The notes below the pieces were generated by a model. That model worked only from the letters and a program-made list of their open reading frames with translations. It made no database searches and had not been told where the DNA came from. Source: JANXVR01 sp034667405 (GTDB lineage Bacteria; Actinomycetota; UBA4738; HRBIN12). Taken from it: 64,000 bases of DNA. Location: the NCBI GenBank assembly GCA_034667405.1, contig JAXDJX010000018.1:186001-250000 (forward strand), given 5' to 3'. Numbering within the stretch: position 1 is the first letter of the stretch; the number at the start of each line of letters is the position of its first letter. The position numbers and the translations under genes are program-made. This document shows, piece after piece, positions 7,920 to 16,995 of this stretch.

Positions 7920-9258
7920 CGGCGCGGATCAGGCCGGCCACACCGCACACCAGCACCACGATGACGGGGCTCACTTTCCGACTCCGCACCACAGCGAACG
8001 AAACCACGGCCACCGCCAGCGAGAACCAGATCACCGACCGAGGCGTGGGCACGGGGATGACGGCGCCGAACGGCCGCCGGAGCGTCACCGTCGCGAACAA
8101 GACGTTGATACCGAACGAGAGCGCGAGGCTCGCGATCACGCCCACCACCGCCGACGTGATCGCGCCGAGCGCCGCCCCAAGTCGCCGGTTCCCGCGGAGG
8201 CGCTCAACGTAGGGCGCCCCGAGGAAGATCCAGAGGAAGCAGGGAGCGAAGGTGGCCCACACGGTCAGGCACGCTCCGATGAGCCCGGCGACTAACGGGG
8301 AGAGGTTACCGTGGAACCGATAGGCCGCAAGGAATCCCACGAACTCGGTCACCATGATCAAGGGGCCGGGGGTCGACTCGGCGAGCCCCAACCCCGACGC
8401 CACCCCGCCGGGTGTGAGCCAGCCGAAGCGATAGACGGCGGCTTGGTTCACGTACGCGAGCACCGCATAGGCTCCGCCGAACGTGACGACGGTGGCCGAG
8501 CTGAAGAACAGCGCCTCTCGCCCTAAGGTGTCTGAGGTGCCGCGCCAGAGGATGATCGCGAGGAGCGGTACCCACCACACCGCCACACCCACCACGAGGA
8601 CCTTCACCGTCCTTCGGGCCGAGGGGAGCGTGTGCGGCGCGGACGCCGCCGCATCATCGATCACCGCGCCGCCGTCGTCCGTCAACTCGCTCGGGATCGC
8701 CACGAGGCCGGGGCGCACTCGCGAAAGCGCGTACCCCGACACACCTGCGCCCGCGATCACCAACGGGAACGCAACGCCGAAGATGAAGATGGCGGCGAAG
8801 GACGCTATGGCGACGGCCAGTGGGAATACGCCGTTGACCCCTCGCTGTCCGATCCGGAGCAGCGCGACGATGACCATCCCCACCACGCCCGCGGACAGTC
8901 CGGCGAACAGACCCGCGACCCAGGTGATCCGCCCGTGCGCCGCGTAGGCCCACGAGAGCAGGAGCATCAGGAAGAAGCTCGGCAGGATGAAGAACAGTCC
9001 GGCCACGATCCCGCCGCGAACCTTGTGGAGCAGCCAGCCCACGTAGATGGCCAGCTGCTGCGCCTCGGGACCGGGCAACAGCATGCAGAAGCTCAGCGCA
9101 TGTAGGAACCGTCCCTCGCCGATCCACCTGCGGCGCTCGACCAGCTCTTCATGCATCAGGGAGATCTGCCCGCTCGGACCCCCGAAGTTGATGAACCCGA
9201 GCTTCAGCCAGAATCGGAACGCCTCGCGGAAGGCGACGGGCTCAGGCGGCCGGCTCAC
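7909..9258 (-). CDS. chrA: Chromate transporter, two-domain (ChrA/CHR family)
   Basis: 449-residue membrane protein of the CHR family, with the duplicated architecture of long ChrA proteins. The N-terminal half has the family motif FGGPSGQISLMHEE and PGPEAQQLAIYVG; the C-terminal half repeats it as FGGAYAVLAY and ESTPGPLIMVTEFVGF. Roughly ten to twelve hydrophobic segments are visible. The family exports chromate or imports related oxyanions, coupled to ion gradients; specificity here is not proven. GTG 9258 overlaps the stop of the upstream small gene, making a two-gene operon. Confidence 0.9.
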   Translation of the reverse strand: MSRPPEPVAFREAFRFWLKLGFINFGGPSGQISLMHEELVERRRWIGEGRFLHALSFCMLLPGPEAQQLAIYVGWLLHKVRGGIVAGLFFILPSFFLMLLLSWAYAAHGRITWVAGLFAGLSAGVVGMVIVALLRIGQRGVNGVFPLAVAIASFAAIFIFGVAFPLVIAGAGVSGYALSRVRPGLVAIPSELTDDGGAVIDDAAASAPHTLPSARRTVKVLVVGVAVWWVPLLAIILWRGTSDTLGREALFFSSATVVTFGGAYAVLAYVNQAAVYRFGWLTPGGVASGLGLAESTPGPLIMVTEFVGFLAAYRFHGNLSPLVAGLIGACLTVWATFAPCFLWIFLGAPYVERLRGNRRLGAALGAITSAVVGVIASLALSFGINVLFATVTLRRPFGAVIPVPTPRSVIWFSLAVAVVSFAVVRSRKVSPVIVVLVCGVAGLIRAVTR

Positions 9259-9533
9259 CCCGCGTTGTGCTGTTCCAGGTAATCCAGGTACAGAGGGCGT
9301 AGCGCCTCTCCGAGCGCTCCCTCACCCGCATCGAAGAAGTCGTTGATGAGCGCGAGGGGACGCATGATGTCGACCTTGCTCCGGGAGTCATCTCCGATGA
9401 CCTCCTCCGCCACAGGGAGCGCCTTCACGAGGTCCCAGAGGAATCCCACATCGGTTCGATGTCGGGCGATCTCGATGGCTCGGTCGTGGAGTTCCCTCGT
9501 GGATAGTGCCTCGAGCTCAGCTCTGGTGGTCAT
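9255..9533 (-). CDS. Small conserved-looking protein of unknown function (ELHDRA motif)
   Basis: 92 residues, soluble, mostly helical, acidic. It begins MTTRAELEALSTRELHDRA and ends in LYLDYLEQHNAG. The ELHDRAIEIARHRTDVGFLW stretch resembles the C-terminal tail of the DUF3866-type protein at 45730-46848 (ELHDRAVEV...EEDPAFWLA), so both may share a short helical module. ATG 9533 lies 7 bases after a TAGTCT hexamer on this strand, so it is probably leaderless. It is the first gene of an operon with the chromate transporter (4-base overlap) and divergent from uvrA. No function can be assigned. Confidence 0.7.
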   Translation of the reverse strand: MTTRAELEALSTRELHDRAIEIARHRTDVGFLWDLVKALPVAEEVIGDDSRSKVDIMRPLALINDFFDAGEGALGEALRPLYLDYLEQHNAG

Positions 9534-9540
9534 GCGGCTG

Positions 9541-9546
9541 AGACTA
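9541..9546 (-). promoter_or_regulatory. -10 hexamer TAGTCT for the small-protein/chrA operon
   Basis: TAGTCT read on the minus strand, 7 bases before ATG 9533. It faces the uvrA promoter in a 90-base divergent intergenic region. Confidence 0.5.
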
Positions 9547-9594
9547 GCGGCTGACGGACCGCCCGGCACCGTTCCCCAGCATCTCGGGACAACG

Positions 9595-9617
9595 ATGTCG
9601 GGGGCCTCTCGTAGGAT
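9595..9617 (+). promoter_or_regulatory. uvrA promoter: PafBC-like box ATGTCGGGG and -10 TAGGAT
   Basis: ATGTCGGGG (9595-9603), 8 bases, TAGGAT (9612-9617), then 6 bases to GTG 9624. Same box, spacing and leaderless geometry as at uvrB. It matches TTGTCRGTG-N8-TANNNT in 7 of 9 box positions. Confidence 0.62.
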
Positions 9618-9623
9618 GGGGTT

Positions 9624-12500
9624 GTGGGCACCGACTCCCTCGTCATCCACGGCGCCCGTGAACACAACCTGAAGAATGTCACGTTGGAGCTCCCGCGCGG
9701 CAAGCTCATCGTGTTCACGGGTCTGTCCGGGTCCGGCAAGTCCTCCCTCGCGTTCGACACCATCTACGCGGAGGGACAGCGTCGCTATGTCGAATCGCTG
9801 TCCTCCTACGCCCGCCAGTTCCTGGGCCAGATGGAGAAGCCCGATGTGGACTTCATCGAGGGCCTCAGTCCGGCCATCTCCATCGACCAGAAATCGACAT
9901 CGCGGAACCCCCGTTCGACCGTCGGTACCATCACGGAGATCTACGACTACCTCCGCGTCCTCTACGCGCGGGTGGGGCATCCCCACTGTCCGAACTGCGG
10001 GCGGCCCATCGGCAGGCAGACACCCGATCAGATCGTCGACCAGGTGCTCGAACTCCCAGAGGGAACGAAGTTCCAGATCCTGGCGCCGATCGTTCGTGGT
10101 CGCAAGGGCGAGTACGGCCAGCTGCTCGGGGAGCTGGCTCGCAAGGGGTTCCCGCGGGCGCGGATCGACGGCGAGGTGCGCGACCTTTCCGAACCCATCC
10201 GGTTGCCGAAGACCTACAAGCACACCATCGAGGTGGTCGTGGACCGACTGGTGGCCAAGCCGGACATCCGCCGACGCATCGCCGACTCCATCGAGACCGC
10301 GCTGGAACTCGCCGAAGGCATCGCCTCGGTGGCCGTCACCACGCACGAAGGGCACGAGGAGATCCAGACCTTCTCGGAAGCGTTGGCCTGCACCTATTGC
10401 GGGGTTTCGTTCGAAGAGATGGCGCCCAGGAATTTCTCCTTCAACTCGCCGTACGGGGCGTGCACCACCTGCGACGGTTTGGGGACCAGACTGGAGGTCG
10501 ACCCCGAGTTGGTGATCCCCGACGCCGATCTGAGCGTGCGCGAGGGTGCACTTGCTCCGTGGGCCAGCGCGACGCTCGAGTATTGGAACCGTGTGCTGGA
10601 GGCCGTCGCCGACGCCCACAAGATCTCGCTCGATACGCCATGGAGGAAGCTCCCGAAAGCGGCTCGGGATGTCCTTCTGTACGGGTCCGACAAGAAGGTG
10701 CACGTTCGATACAAGAACCGCTACGGACGGCAGCGCTCCTACGACACGACGTTCGAAGGCGTGCTTCCCAACGTCGAACGGCGCCATTCCGAGACCGAAT
10801 CCGACTCCCAGCGGGAGAAGCTCGAACAGTTCATGCGGGAGATCCCTTGTCGCGCATGTAAGGGGGCGCGTCTGCGGCCCGAAACCCTCGCGGTCACGGT
10901 CGACGGCCTCAACATCTCCCAGCTCACGCGCAAGTCGGTTCGCGACACGCTCGCGTTCGCCGAGACCATCGCGCTATCCGAGCGCGAGACCATGATCGCC
11001 GAGCGCCTCCTCAAGGAGATCCGCGAACGCCTCCGGTTCCTGGTGGATGTCGGTCTGGACTACCTCTCGTTGGATCGCGCCGCCGGGACGCTCGCCGGAG
11101 GAGAGGCGCAGCGGATCCGCCTCGCAACACAGATCGGCAGCGGCCTGGTGGGGGTTCTCTACATCCTCGACGAACCCTCGATCGGCCTGCATCAGCGGGA
11201 CAACAAGCGGCTCATCGACACCCTCATCCGCCTGCGAGACCTCGGGAACACGCTCATCGTCGTAGAACACGACGAGGCGACCATCACGGAAGCGGACTTC
11301 CTGGTGGACATCGGGCCGCTCGCCGGGGAGCACGGCGGGGAGATCGTCTACAGCGGCAACCTCAAAGGTCTGCTCGAGTGCGACCGCAGCATCACGGGTC
11401 AGTTCCTCTCCGGTCGCCGCCAGATCCCGACGCCGAAGGTCCGGCGCAGGCCCGGCGATCGTTCGCTGACCCTCCAAGGGGTTCGCGAACACAACCTCCA
11501 GAACGTGAACGTCAAGATCCCACTGGGATTGTTCGTCTGCGTGACCGGCGTGTCGGGGAGTGGGAAGTCGACCCTGGTGCAGGATGTGCTTCTTCGCGCG
11601 CTCATGCAGCGCATCTACCGTTCGCGCATGCTTCCGGGCAAGCACAAGAAGCTGCTGGGATGGGAGCAGGTCGACAAGGTCATCGATATCGACCAGTCGC
11701 CGATCGGGCGCACGCCTCGGTCCAATCCGGCTACCTACACGGGCGTGTTCGACCACGTGCGGAAGCTGTTCGCCCAGGTCCCCGAGGCGAAGCTCCGGGG
11801 ATTCCAGCCGGGGCGGTTCAGTTTCAACGTCCGCGGCGGGCGGTGCGAACATTGCGCGGGGGATGGACAGATAAAGATCGAGATGCACTTCCTCCCCGAC
11901 GTCTATGTCACGTGCGAGGCATGCAAAGGGAAGCGCTACAACCGGGAAACGCTCGAGGTCAAGTACAAGGGCCGCACCATCGCCGATGTCCTTGAGATGT
12001 CGGTCGACGAGGCGCTCGAGTTCTTCCAGAACATCCCGACCATCAAGCGTCACATGCAGACCCTGTCAGAGGTGGGGCTCGGGTACGTCCGGCTGGGCCA
12101 GCCCGCGCCGACGCTCTCGGGGGGAGAGGCCCAGCGCATCAAGCTCAGCTCCGAACTCCACAAACGCGCCACCGGCAACACCATCTACGTCCTTGACGAA
12201 CCAACCACCGGACTGCATTTCGAAGACATCCGGAAACTGCTTCAGGTGCTCCAGCGCCTCGTTGATACGGGCAACACCGTGCTCGTGATCGAACACAATC
12301 TCGACGTCATCAAGACGGCGGACTGGGTGATCGATATGGGACCCGAGGGTGGGGATGGCGGCGGCTCGATCGTCGCAGTCGGAAGCCCCGAGGACATCGC
12401 AGCCGATCCGACCTCGCATACCGGCCGGTTCCTCGCGGAGGTTCTGTCGCAACCACCGCTCCCGATGGCCGCCTCGGAAGCGTTGGTCTCCTCCGGTTGA
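9624..12500 (+). CDS. uvrA: Excinuclease ABC subunit A
   Basis: DNA-damage sensor ATPase of nucleotide excision repair; a dimer that scans DNA and loads UvrB. 958 residues. Two ABC-type halves: first Walker A GLSGSGKSS near residue 31, second GVSGSGKST near residue 640. Signatures LAGGEAQRIRLA and LSGGEAQRIKL are each followed by ILDEPSIGLHQRD and VLDEPTTGLHFED. Zinc-finger cysteines are present: CPNCGRP, CTYCGV...CTTCDG and the CEHCAGDG...CEACKGKRYN module typical of UvrA. GTG 9624 is 6 bases after the -10 hexamer with no ribosome site, so the mRNA is probably leaderless. Confidence 0.98.
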   Translation: MGTDSLVIHGAREHNLKNVTLELPRGKLIVFTGLSGSGKSSLAFDTIYAEGQRRYVESLSSYARQFLGQMEKPDVDFIEGLSPAISIDQKSTSRNPRSTVGTITEIYDYLRVLYARVGHPHCPNCGRPIGRQTPDQIVDQVLELPEGTKFQILAPIVRGRKGEYGQLLGELARKGFPRARIDGEVRDLSEPIRLPKTYKHTIEVVVDRLVAKPDIRRRIADSIETALELAEGIASVAVTTHEGHEEIQTFSEALACTYCGVSFEEMAPRNFSFNSPYGACTTCDGLGTRLEVDPELVIPDADLSVREGALAPWASATLEYWNRVLEAVADAHKISLDTPWRKLPKAARDVLLYGSDKKVHVRYKNRYGRQRSYDTTFEGVLPNVERRHSETESDSQREKLEQFMREIPCRACKGARLRPETLAVTVDGLNISQLTRKSVRDTLAFAETIALSERETMIAERLLKEIRERLRFLVDVGLDYLSLDRAAGTLAGGEAQRIRLATQIGSGLVGVLYILDEPSIGLHQRDNKRLIDTLIRLRDLGNTLIVVEHDEATITEADFLVDIGPLAGEHGGEIVYSGNLKGLLECDRSITGQFLSGRRQIPTPKVRRRPGDRSLTLQGVREHNLQNVNVKIPLGLFVCVTGVSGSGKSTLVQDVLLRALMQRIYRSRMLPGKHKKLLGWEQVDKVIDIDQSPIGRTPRSNPATYTGVFDHVRKLFAQVPEAKLRGFQPGRFSFNVRGGRCEHCAGDGQIKIEMHFLPDVYVTCEACKGKRYNRETLEVKYKGRTIADVLEMSVDEALEFFQNIPTIKRHMQTLSEVGLGYVRLGQPAPTLSGGEAQRIKLSSELHKRATGNTIYVLDEPTTGLHFEDIRKLLQVLQRLVDTGNTVLVIEHNLDVIKTADWVIDMGPEGGDGGGSIVAVGSPEDIAADPTSHTGRFLAEVLSQPPLPMAASEALVSSG

Positions 12501-12526
12501 CGATGCTTGCTAGGATTCCCGCCGAC

Positions 12527-14179
12527 GTGTCGAAGCGGATCATCCTCGGTATCTCTGTCGCCGCCCTCCTGGGGGCCGCATGCAGCACCCTCCCGCAGGC
12601 CACCGTCTCCTATGGCAAGGGAACGCAGTTCATCCCGTACGTCGCCGACAACCTCGACGATGTCGGTCTCGGCAGTGCGGTTGCGCTGGACAAGGACGGG
12701 GTGCCCTACGTTTCCTACCTCGGCTTCACCGAGGAGCCGAAGAAGAACGCCATCCCCGTTCCACGACCACTGCTGACCCCTGGCGTGCCGTCCGTCCTCG
12801 TCGTGAGCCAGAAGAACGGCATCTGGACGCGCGGAGCGGCTGCCGTGGCGCAGTCGGCGGTGTCTGGCATCGTCTGGCCGTACGCACCTGCCACGGTGAA
12901 GTCCATCTCCAAGATCCTCCCCACGAACACCAACGGAACCGACATCGCCGTCGGGACGGACGGGGCTGTGCACACGGTGTGGACCGGTCCCGATGGGGTT
13001 TGGGAAACCGATGGCGGTCCTGTCGGCGCGACGCCCACCCCCACGGTGGCCTCGCATGTGTTCACCGTGGACCCCTCACTTTCGGAAGCCGGACCGCTCG
13101 GCCGGCCCTCCGTGACGTTGGATGCCGGCGGGATCCCCTGGGTCGCGTTCGCCACGACGACGCTCGGCGCCGGTGAAGTCGACGTCGCGACCCCGGGACG
13201 CAAGGGCTGGGATCTCATCACGGTAGCCACCCTCAAGGCGTGTGGCGGGTGCCCGCAGCCGGGCAACACGCAGATACTCGCGACCCCCGGCGGGATCGAG
13301 GTCGCCTACGTCGACTCGACCGGCACCATCACCGTGGCGCATCAGCCCGATGGCGATCCAGGGTCGGCGCCATGGACCACGGAGCAGGTCGCGCCGAAGG
13401 TGAGCGGCACGGGGCTCGACGCTGCGGTCGGGAAGGACGGCACCGCGTACCTCAGCTACTACACCGGCAACGGCACGGTCGAACTCGCCTCCGGTACCGA
13501 GGGCACATGGACCACCTCGAAGGTCGCCGATGTCACCGATCCGGATCCCTCCGCGGTCGGAAATACCGCCCCCACCACCGGCGTGGCCGTCGACGATTCC
13601 GGCTCGGTCTCCGTTGCCTGGTTCGACGACGCAAGCAACTCAGTCAGGCTTGCGACTGGCGCTTCCCCATCCACGCTAGCTCCGGTGGAAACGCCCGGGA
13701 CGCTCGGTGGGATCGCTCCAGCCCTCGGCGTGTCCTCCGATGGTTCGATCACGTATCTGTCGTGGTACGACGTGAGCACCACGTCGCTGATCGTCGGCAT
13801 CCTTGGCTCCGCCGACGGGGTCGAGATCGCCGAGACGAGCCCCACGCCCACGGCGGTGGCTCAACCGCCCACGAAACCGGACTGCGCCCCCACGGGGACG
13901 AAGCTGACGATCGCCGCTCAGAACGTTGCGTTCGACAAGAGCTGTCTGGCGGTGGCCGCGGACACCCCGTTCACCATCGAGTTCGACAATAAGGACGCGG
14001 GCGTGCCCCACAACGTGTCCATCTATGACGGAACGTCGGCGTTGTTCCAGAAGACGCCTGAGCCCGGCCCTGGTGTTGTCACCTACGATGTGGACGCCTT
14101 GAAGGCTGGCCAGTACAAGTTCCAGTGCGACGTCCACCCCACCACGATGTTCGGTTCGTTCATCGTTGCGGCCAAGTAG
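12527..14179 (+). CDS. Lipoprotein with beta-repeat domain and C-terminal cupredoxin domain
   Basis: I start at GTG 12527 because it gives a clean lipoprotein signal, MSKRIILGISVAALLGAAC, with Cys19 as lipid anchor; a TAGGAT hexamer lies 10 bases upstream. 550 residues. Residues 20-440 look like repeated beta-propeller blades (recurring patterns such as DKDGVPYVSYLG, DAGGIPWVAFA, GKDGTAYLSYYTG, DDSGSVSVAWFD, SSDGSITYLSWYD). The last 95 residues form a cupredoxin-like domain: a His in GVPHNVSIY, then the cluster FQCDVHPTTMFG supplying Cys, His and Met, the full type 1 copper ligand set. It is likely an extracytoplasmic copper or electron-transfer protein; the partner is unknown. It follows uvrA by 26 bases. 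Confidence 0.75.
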   Translation: MSKRIILGISVAALLGAACSTLPQATVSYGKGTQFIPYVADNLDDVGLGSAVALDKDGVPYVSYLGFTEEPKKNAIPVPRPLLTPGVPSVLVVSQKNGIWTRGAAAVAQSAVSGIVWPYAPATVKSISKILPTNTNGTDIAVGTDGAVHTVWTGPDGVWETDGGPVGATPTPTVASHVFTVDPSLSEAGPLGRPSVTLDAGGIPWVAFATTTLGAGEVDVATPGRKGWDLITVATLKACGGCPQPGNTQILATPGGIEVAYVDSTGTITVAHQPDGDPGSAPWTTEQVAPKVSGTGLDAAVGKDGTAYLSYYTGNGTVELASGTEGTWTTSKVADVTDPDPSAVGNTAPTTGVAVDDSGSVSVAWFDDASNSVRLATGASPSTLAPVETPGTLGGIAPALGVSSDGSITYLSWYDVSTTSLIVGILGSADGVEIAETSPTPTAVAQPPTKPDCAPTGTKLTIAAQNVAFDKSCLAVAADTPFTIEFDNKDAGVPHNVSIYDGTSALFQKTPEPGPGVVTYDVDALKAGQYKFQCDVHPTTMFGSFIVAAK

Positions 14180-14199
14180 TCACGCAGGCTCCCCGGCCG

Positions 14200-14221
14200 A
14201 TGTCGGCCTCGAACCTAGAAT
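14200..14221 (+). promoter_or_regulatory. uvrC promoter: PafBC-like box ATGTCGGCC and -10 TAGAAT
   Basis: ATGTCGGCC (14200-14208), 7 bases, TAGAAT (14216-14221), then 6 bases to GTG 14228. Box core identical to uvrA and uvrB; spacing one base shorter. Confidence 0.5.
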
Positions 14222-14227
14222 GGCTTG

Positions 14228-16102
14228 GTGACCGTCCCTCGACCGCCCTCGTCCTCGATCCCCGATCTGCCCGGCGCATACCTGTTCCGGGACGTCGACG
14301 GCCGGGTGGTCTACGTGGGGAAGGCGCGCTCGCTGCGCAAGCGGCTTGCGTCCTACTGGTCCAAGCCGCTGCACCCCAGGACCGAAGCCATGACCCTGAG
14401 TGCCGAGACGGTCGAATGGATCACGGCCTCCACGGAGGTCGATGCGCTCATGCTGGAGTTCAACCTGATCCAGCAGCACCGGCCACGCTTCAACATCCGC
14501 TACCGGGATGACAAGTCCTATCCCTACCTGGCGCTAACGGTGGGGGAGCGATGGCCCCGCGCCCAGGTCCTCCGCGGCGCCAAGCGGAAGCAGGTCCGCT
14601 ACTTCGGTCCGTACGGTCACGCGTGGGCTATCAGGGACACCCTGGACGCCCTCACACGCGTCTTTCCCGTTCGAACGTGCTCGAACGCGTTCTTCGAGCA
14701 GCGAGCCCGCGCGAAGCGGCCGTGCCTCTATTTCGACATCGGCCGGTGCTCTGGTCCGTGTGTCCCCGAGGTGAGCGGTGTCACCGAGGAGTCCTACCGC
14801 GGCGACGTCGACGCGATGGCGGGCTTCCTGGCCGGCGATACGAAACCAGTCATCCACCGGCTGGAGCGCGGGATGATTCAGGCGGCCGATCGCCAGGAGT
14901 ACGAACAAGCCGCCCGGTTCCGCGATCAACTGGGCGCGGCCCGTCGCGCTCTGGAGACCCAGGAGATGGTGCTCTCCCAGCCGGAGGACCTCGACGTCAT
15001 CGCAATGGCCGAAGACGATCTCGAGGCCGGGTTCCAGGTCTTCTTCGTTCGAGGCGGACGGGTACTCGGACGCAAAGGGTGGGTGGTGGACCGCGTCGAG
15101 GACATCGACGCGCAGGGCTTGGTCGCGAGCTTCATCCGGCAGCTCTACATGGAACGCGAAGAGGTCCCGCCCACCGTGCTCGTTCCGACCGCCCCGTCAG
15201 AGTCCGACGTGCTGACCGCCTGGCTGTCCGCGCGCCGCGGCACGAACGTCCGTATCGGGGTTCCGGAGCGCGGCGCGAAGCGCCGGCTGATGGAGGTGGT
15301 CTCGCAGAACGCGCGGGACTCATTCCACCGGCACAAGCTGCGGCGGGCCTCCGACTTCGGTGCCCGGTCGCGCGCCCTCACCGATCTCGCGGAGCACCTC
15401 GGGTTGGAGCAGGCGCCGCTGCGCATCGAGTGCTACGACATCTCGAACCTGGGACCGACGGACAAGGTCGGTTCCATGGTGGTGTTCGAGGACGGGTTGC
15501 CCAAGCGTTCGGACTATCGGCGATTCACCATCAAGGGCGTGACCGGACAGGACGATTTCGCGAGTATGGATGAGATGCTTCGCCGGCGGTTCGCCCGCCT
15601 GATCGCAGAACGCGACACGCCGCCCGAGCACGGCAAGCGGTTCTCCTACCCGCCCGCCCTGGTGGTCGTTGACGGAGGCAGGGGACAGCTCAGCGTCGCC
15701 TCGAACGTGCTTGCCGATCTGGGCCTGCAGATCCCGCATGTCGGACTGGCGAAGCGGTTGGAGGAGGTCTATTTCCCCGACCGACCCGATCCGCTCCTGG
15801 TCCCCAGAGGGTCCGAGTCGTTGTTCATCCTCCAACACCTGCGCGACGAGGCGCACCGATTCGCGATCGGCTTCCACCGGGAGACGCGGGGTAAGCGCGC
15901 GCTGCGCTCACCCCTGGACGATGTTCCCGGTGTGGGTCCCTCGCGGAAGAAGGCACTGCTCAAAGCGTTCGGCTCGCTCACGCGGCTGCGTCAGGCGGAA
16001 ACGGAACAGATCGCGACCGTTCCGGGGATCGGACCCGAACTTGCGCGCGTGGTCTATGAGGCGTTGCATAACCCCGTCACCGCCGGAAGGGAGAGCGCCT
16101 GA
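14228..16102 (+). CDS. uvrC: Excinuclease ABC subunit C
   Basis: Dual-incision nuclease of nucleotide excision repair. 624 residues. N-terminal GIY-YIG domain (PGAYLFRDVDGRVVYVGKA, about 13-32), a UVR motif near residues 205-240 (EYEQAARFRDQL) that binds UvrB, the RNase H-like nuclease half containing ECYDISN and VVVDGGRGQL with its acidic residues, and tandem helix-hairpin-helix motifs at the C-terminus (DDVPGVGPSRKKALL, ATVPGIGPELARVV). GTG 14228 fits the TAGAAT-N6-GTG leaderless pattern; the in-frame TTG three bases earlier is less likely. Its stop overlaps rapZ (ATGA), coupling repair and rapZ translation. Confidence 0.98.
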   Translation: MTVPRPPSSSIPDLPGAYLFRDVDGRVVYVGKARSLRKRLASYWSKPLHPRTEAMTLSAETVEWITASTEVDALMLEFNLIQQHRPRFNIRYRDDKSYPYLALTVGERWPRAQVLRGAKRKQVRYFGPYGHAWAIRDTLDALTRVFPVRTCSNAFFEQRARAKRPCLYFDIGRCSGPCVPEVSGVTEESYRGDVDAMAGFLAGDTKPVIHRLERGMIQAADRQEYEQAARFRDQLGAARRALETQEMVLSQPEDLDVIAMAEDDLEAGFQVFFVRGGRVLGRKGWVVDRVEDIDAQGLVASFIRQLYMEREEVPPTVLVPTAPSESDVLTAWLSARRGTNVRIGVPERGAKRRLMEVVSQNARDSFHRHKLRRASDFGARSRALTDLAEHLGLEQAPLRIECYDISNLGPTDKVGSMVVFEDGLPKRSDYRRFTIKGVTGQDDFASMDEMLRRRFARLIAERDTPPEHGKRFSYPPALVVVDGGRGQLSVASNVLADLGLQIPHVGLAKRLEEVYFPDRPDPLLVPRGSESLFILQHLRDEAHRFAIGFHRETRGKRALRSPLDDVPGVGPSRKKALLKAFGSLTRLRQAETEQIATVPGIGPELARVVYEALHNPVTAGRESA

Positions 16103-16995
16103 TGGCCGACCCGGAACCCATCCTCACGGTCGTCCCCACTCCCGGGTTCACGATCATCACGGGTCTGTCGGGGGCGGGCAGATCGGAAGCCGCCAGGTCG
16201 TTGGAGGACATCGGCTTCTTCGTCGTGGACAACCTTCCCCCCGCGTTGCTTCCCAAGATGGCCGAACTGGCCGCTCGGCCCGGGGGCCCTATGCGCCTGG
16301 CCATCGTCATCGACGCGCGAGGAGGCGTGTTCTTCGGCGAGCTTTCGAAGGCACTCGAGGAACTCAAACAGGTGCACGTGAACTACCGGATCCTCTATCT
16401 CGAGGCGTCGGACGACACGCTCGTGAATCGGTACGAAGCCACCCGACACCGCCACCCGCTGGCGCCCGCGGACCGGGTCGTGGAAGGGATCCGCAAAGAG
16501 CGACTCATGATGGAGAGTCTGCGTGGTGAAGCCGATCTGGTGATCGATACGTCTCAGCTGACGCCGCACGACTTGCGAGACCGCCTCCGCGAGGCGTTCG
16601 CTGAAGGCGTCGCCGATGCAGCGCTCCGAGTGTCGGTGAGCTCGTTCGGATTCAAGTACGGAGCCCCGCGCGACGCAGACTTCGTGCTGGACGTGCGGTT
16701 CCTTCCCAACCCCCACTGGATCGAGGAACTCCGTCCGTTGCCCGGCACCGACGACAGGGTGCGAGCCTACGTGTCGGGTCAACCCGCCTATCGCGACTTC
16801 AGCGCCCGGCTCCGCGACCTCCTCGATGTCGTGGTCCCCGGGTATGTGGCGGAAGGGAAGTCCTATCTCACGGTCGCGGTCGGCTGCACCGGCGGCAGAC
16901 ATCGGTCCGTGGTGGTCGCCGAGGATGTCGCGGCATACTTCAGAGAGAAGGGGATGTCGGCGTCCCTGGATCACCGAGACCTGGAGCGCGGGTAG
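16102..16995 (+). CDS. rapZ: RapZ/YvcJ family nucleotide-binding protein
   Basis: 297-residue P-loop protein of the RapZ family, which in Escherichia coli is an RNase adaptor controlling amino-sugar synthesis and in Gram-positives binds ATP/GTP. The Walker A is TGLSGAGRSEA, with Arg in place of the usual Lys, a substitution I believe is common in actinobacterial members. Then come GFFVVDNLPP, the ATRHRHPL region, and a C-terminal domain with FGFKYG, DVRFLPNPHW and GCTGGRHRSV. It overlaps uvrC by one base pair of ATGA. In most actinobacteria rapZ is followed by yvcK and whiA before gap; here those two are missing. Confidence 0.93.
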   Translation: MADPEPILTVVPTPGFTIITGLSGAGRSEAARSLEDIGFFVVDNLPPALLPKMAELAARPGGPMRLAIVIDARGGVFFGELSKALEELKQVHVNYRILYLEASDDTLVNRYEATRHRHPLAPADRVVEGIRKERLMMESLRGEADLVIDTSQLTPHDLRDRLREAFAEGVADAALRVSVSSFGFKYGAPRDADFVLDVRFLPNPHWIEELRPLPGTDDRVRAYVSGQPAYRDFSARLRDLLDVVVPGYVAEGKSYLTVAVGCTGGRHRSVVVAEDVAAYFREKGMSASLDHRDLERG

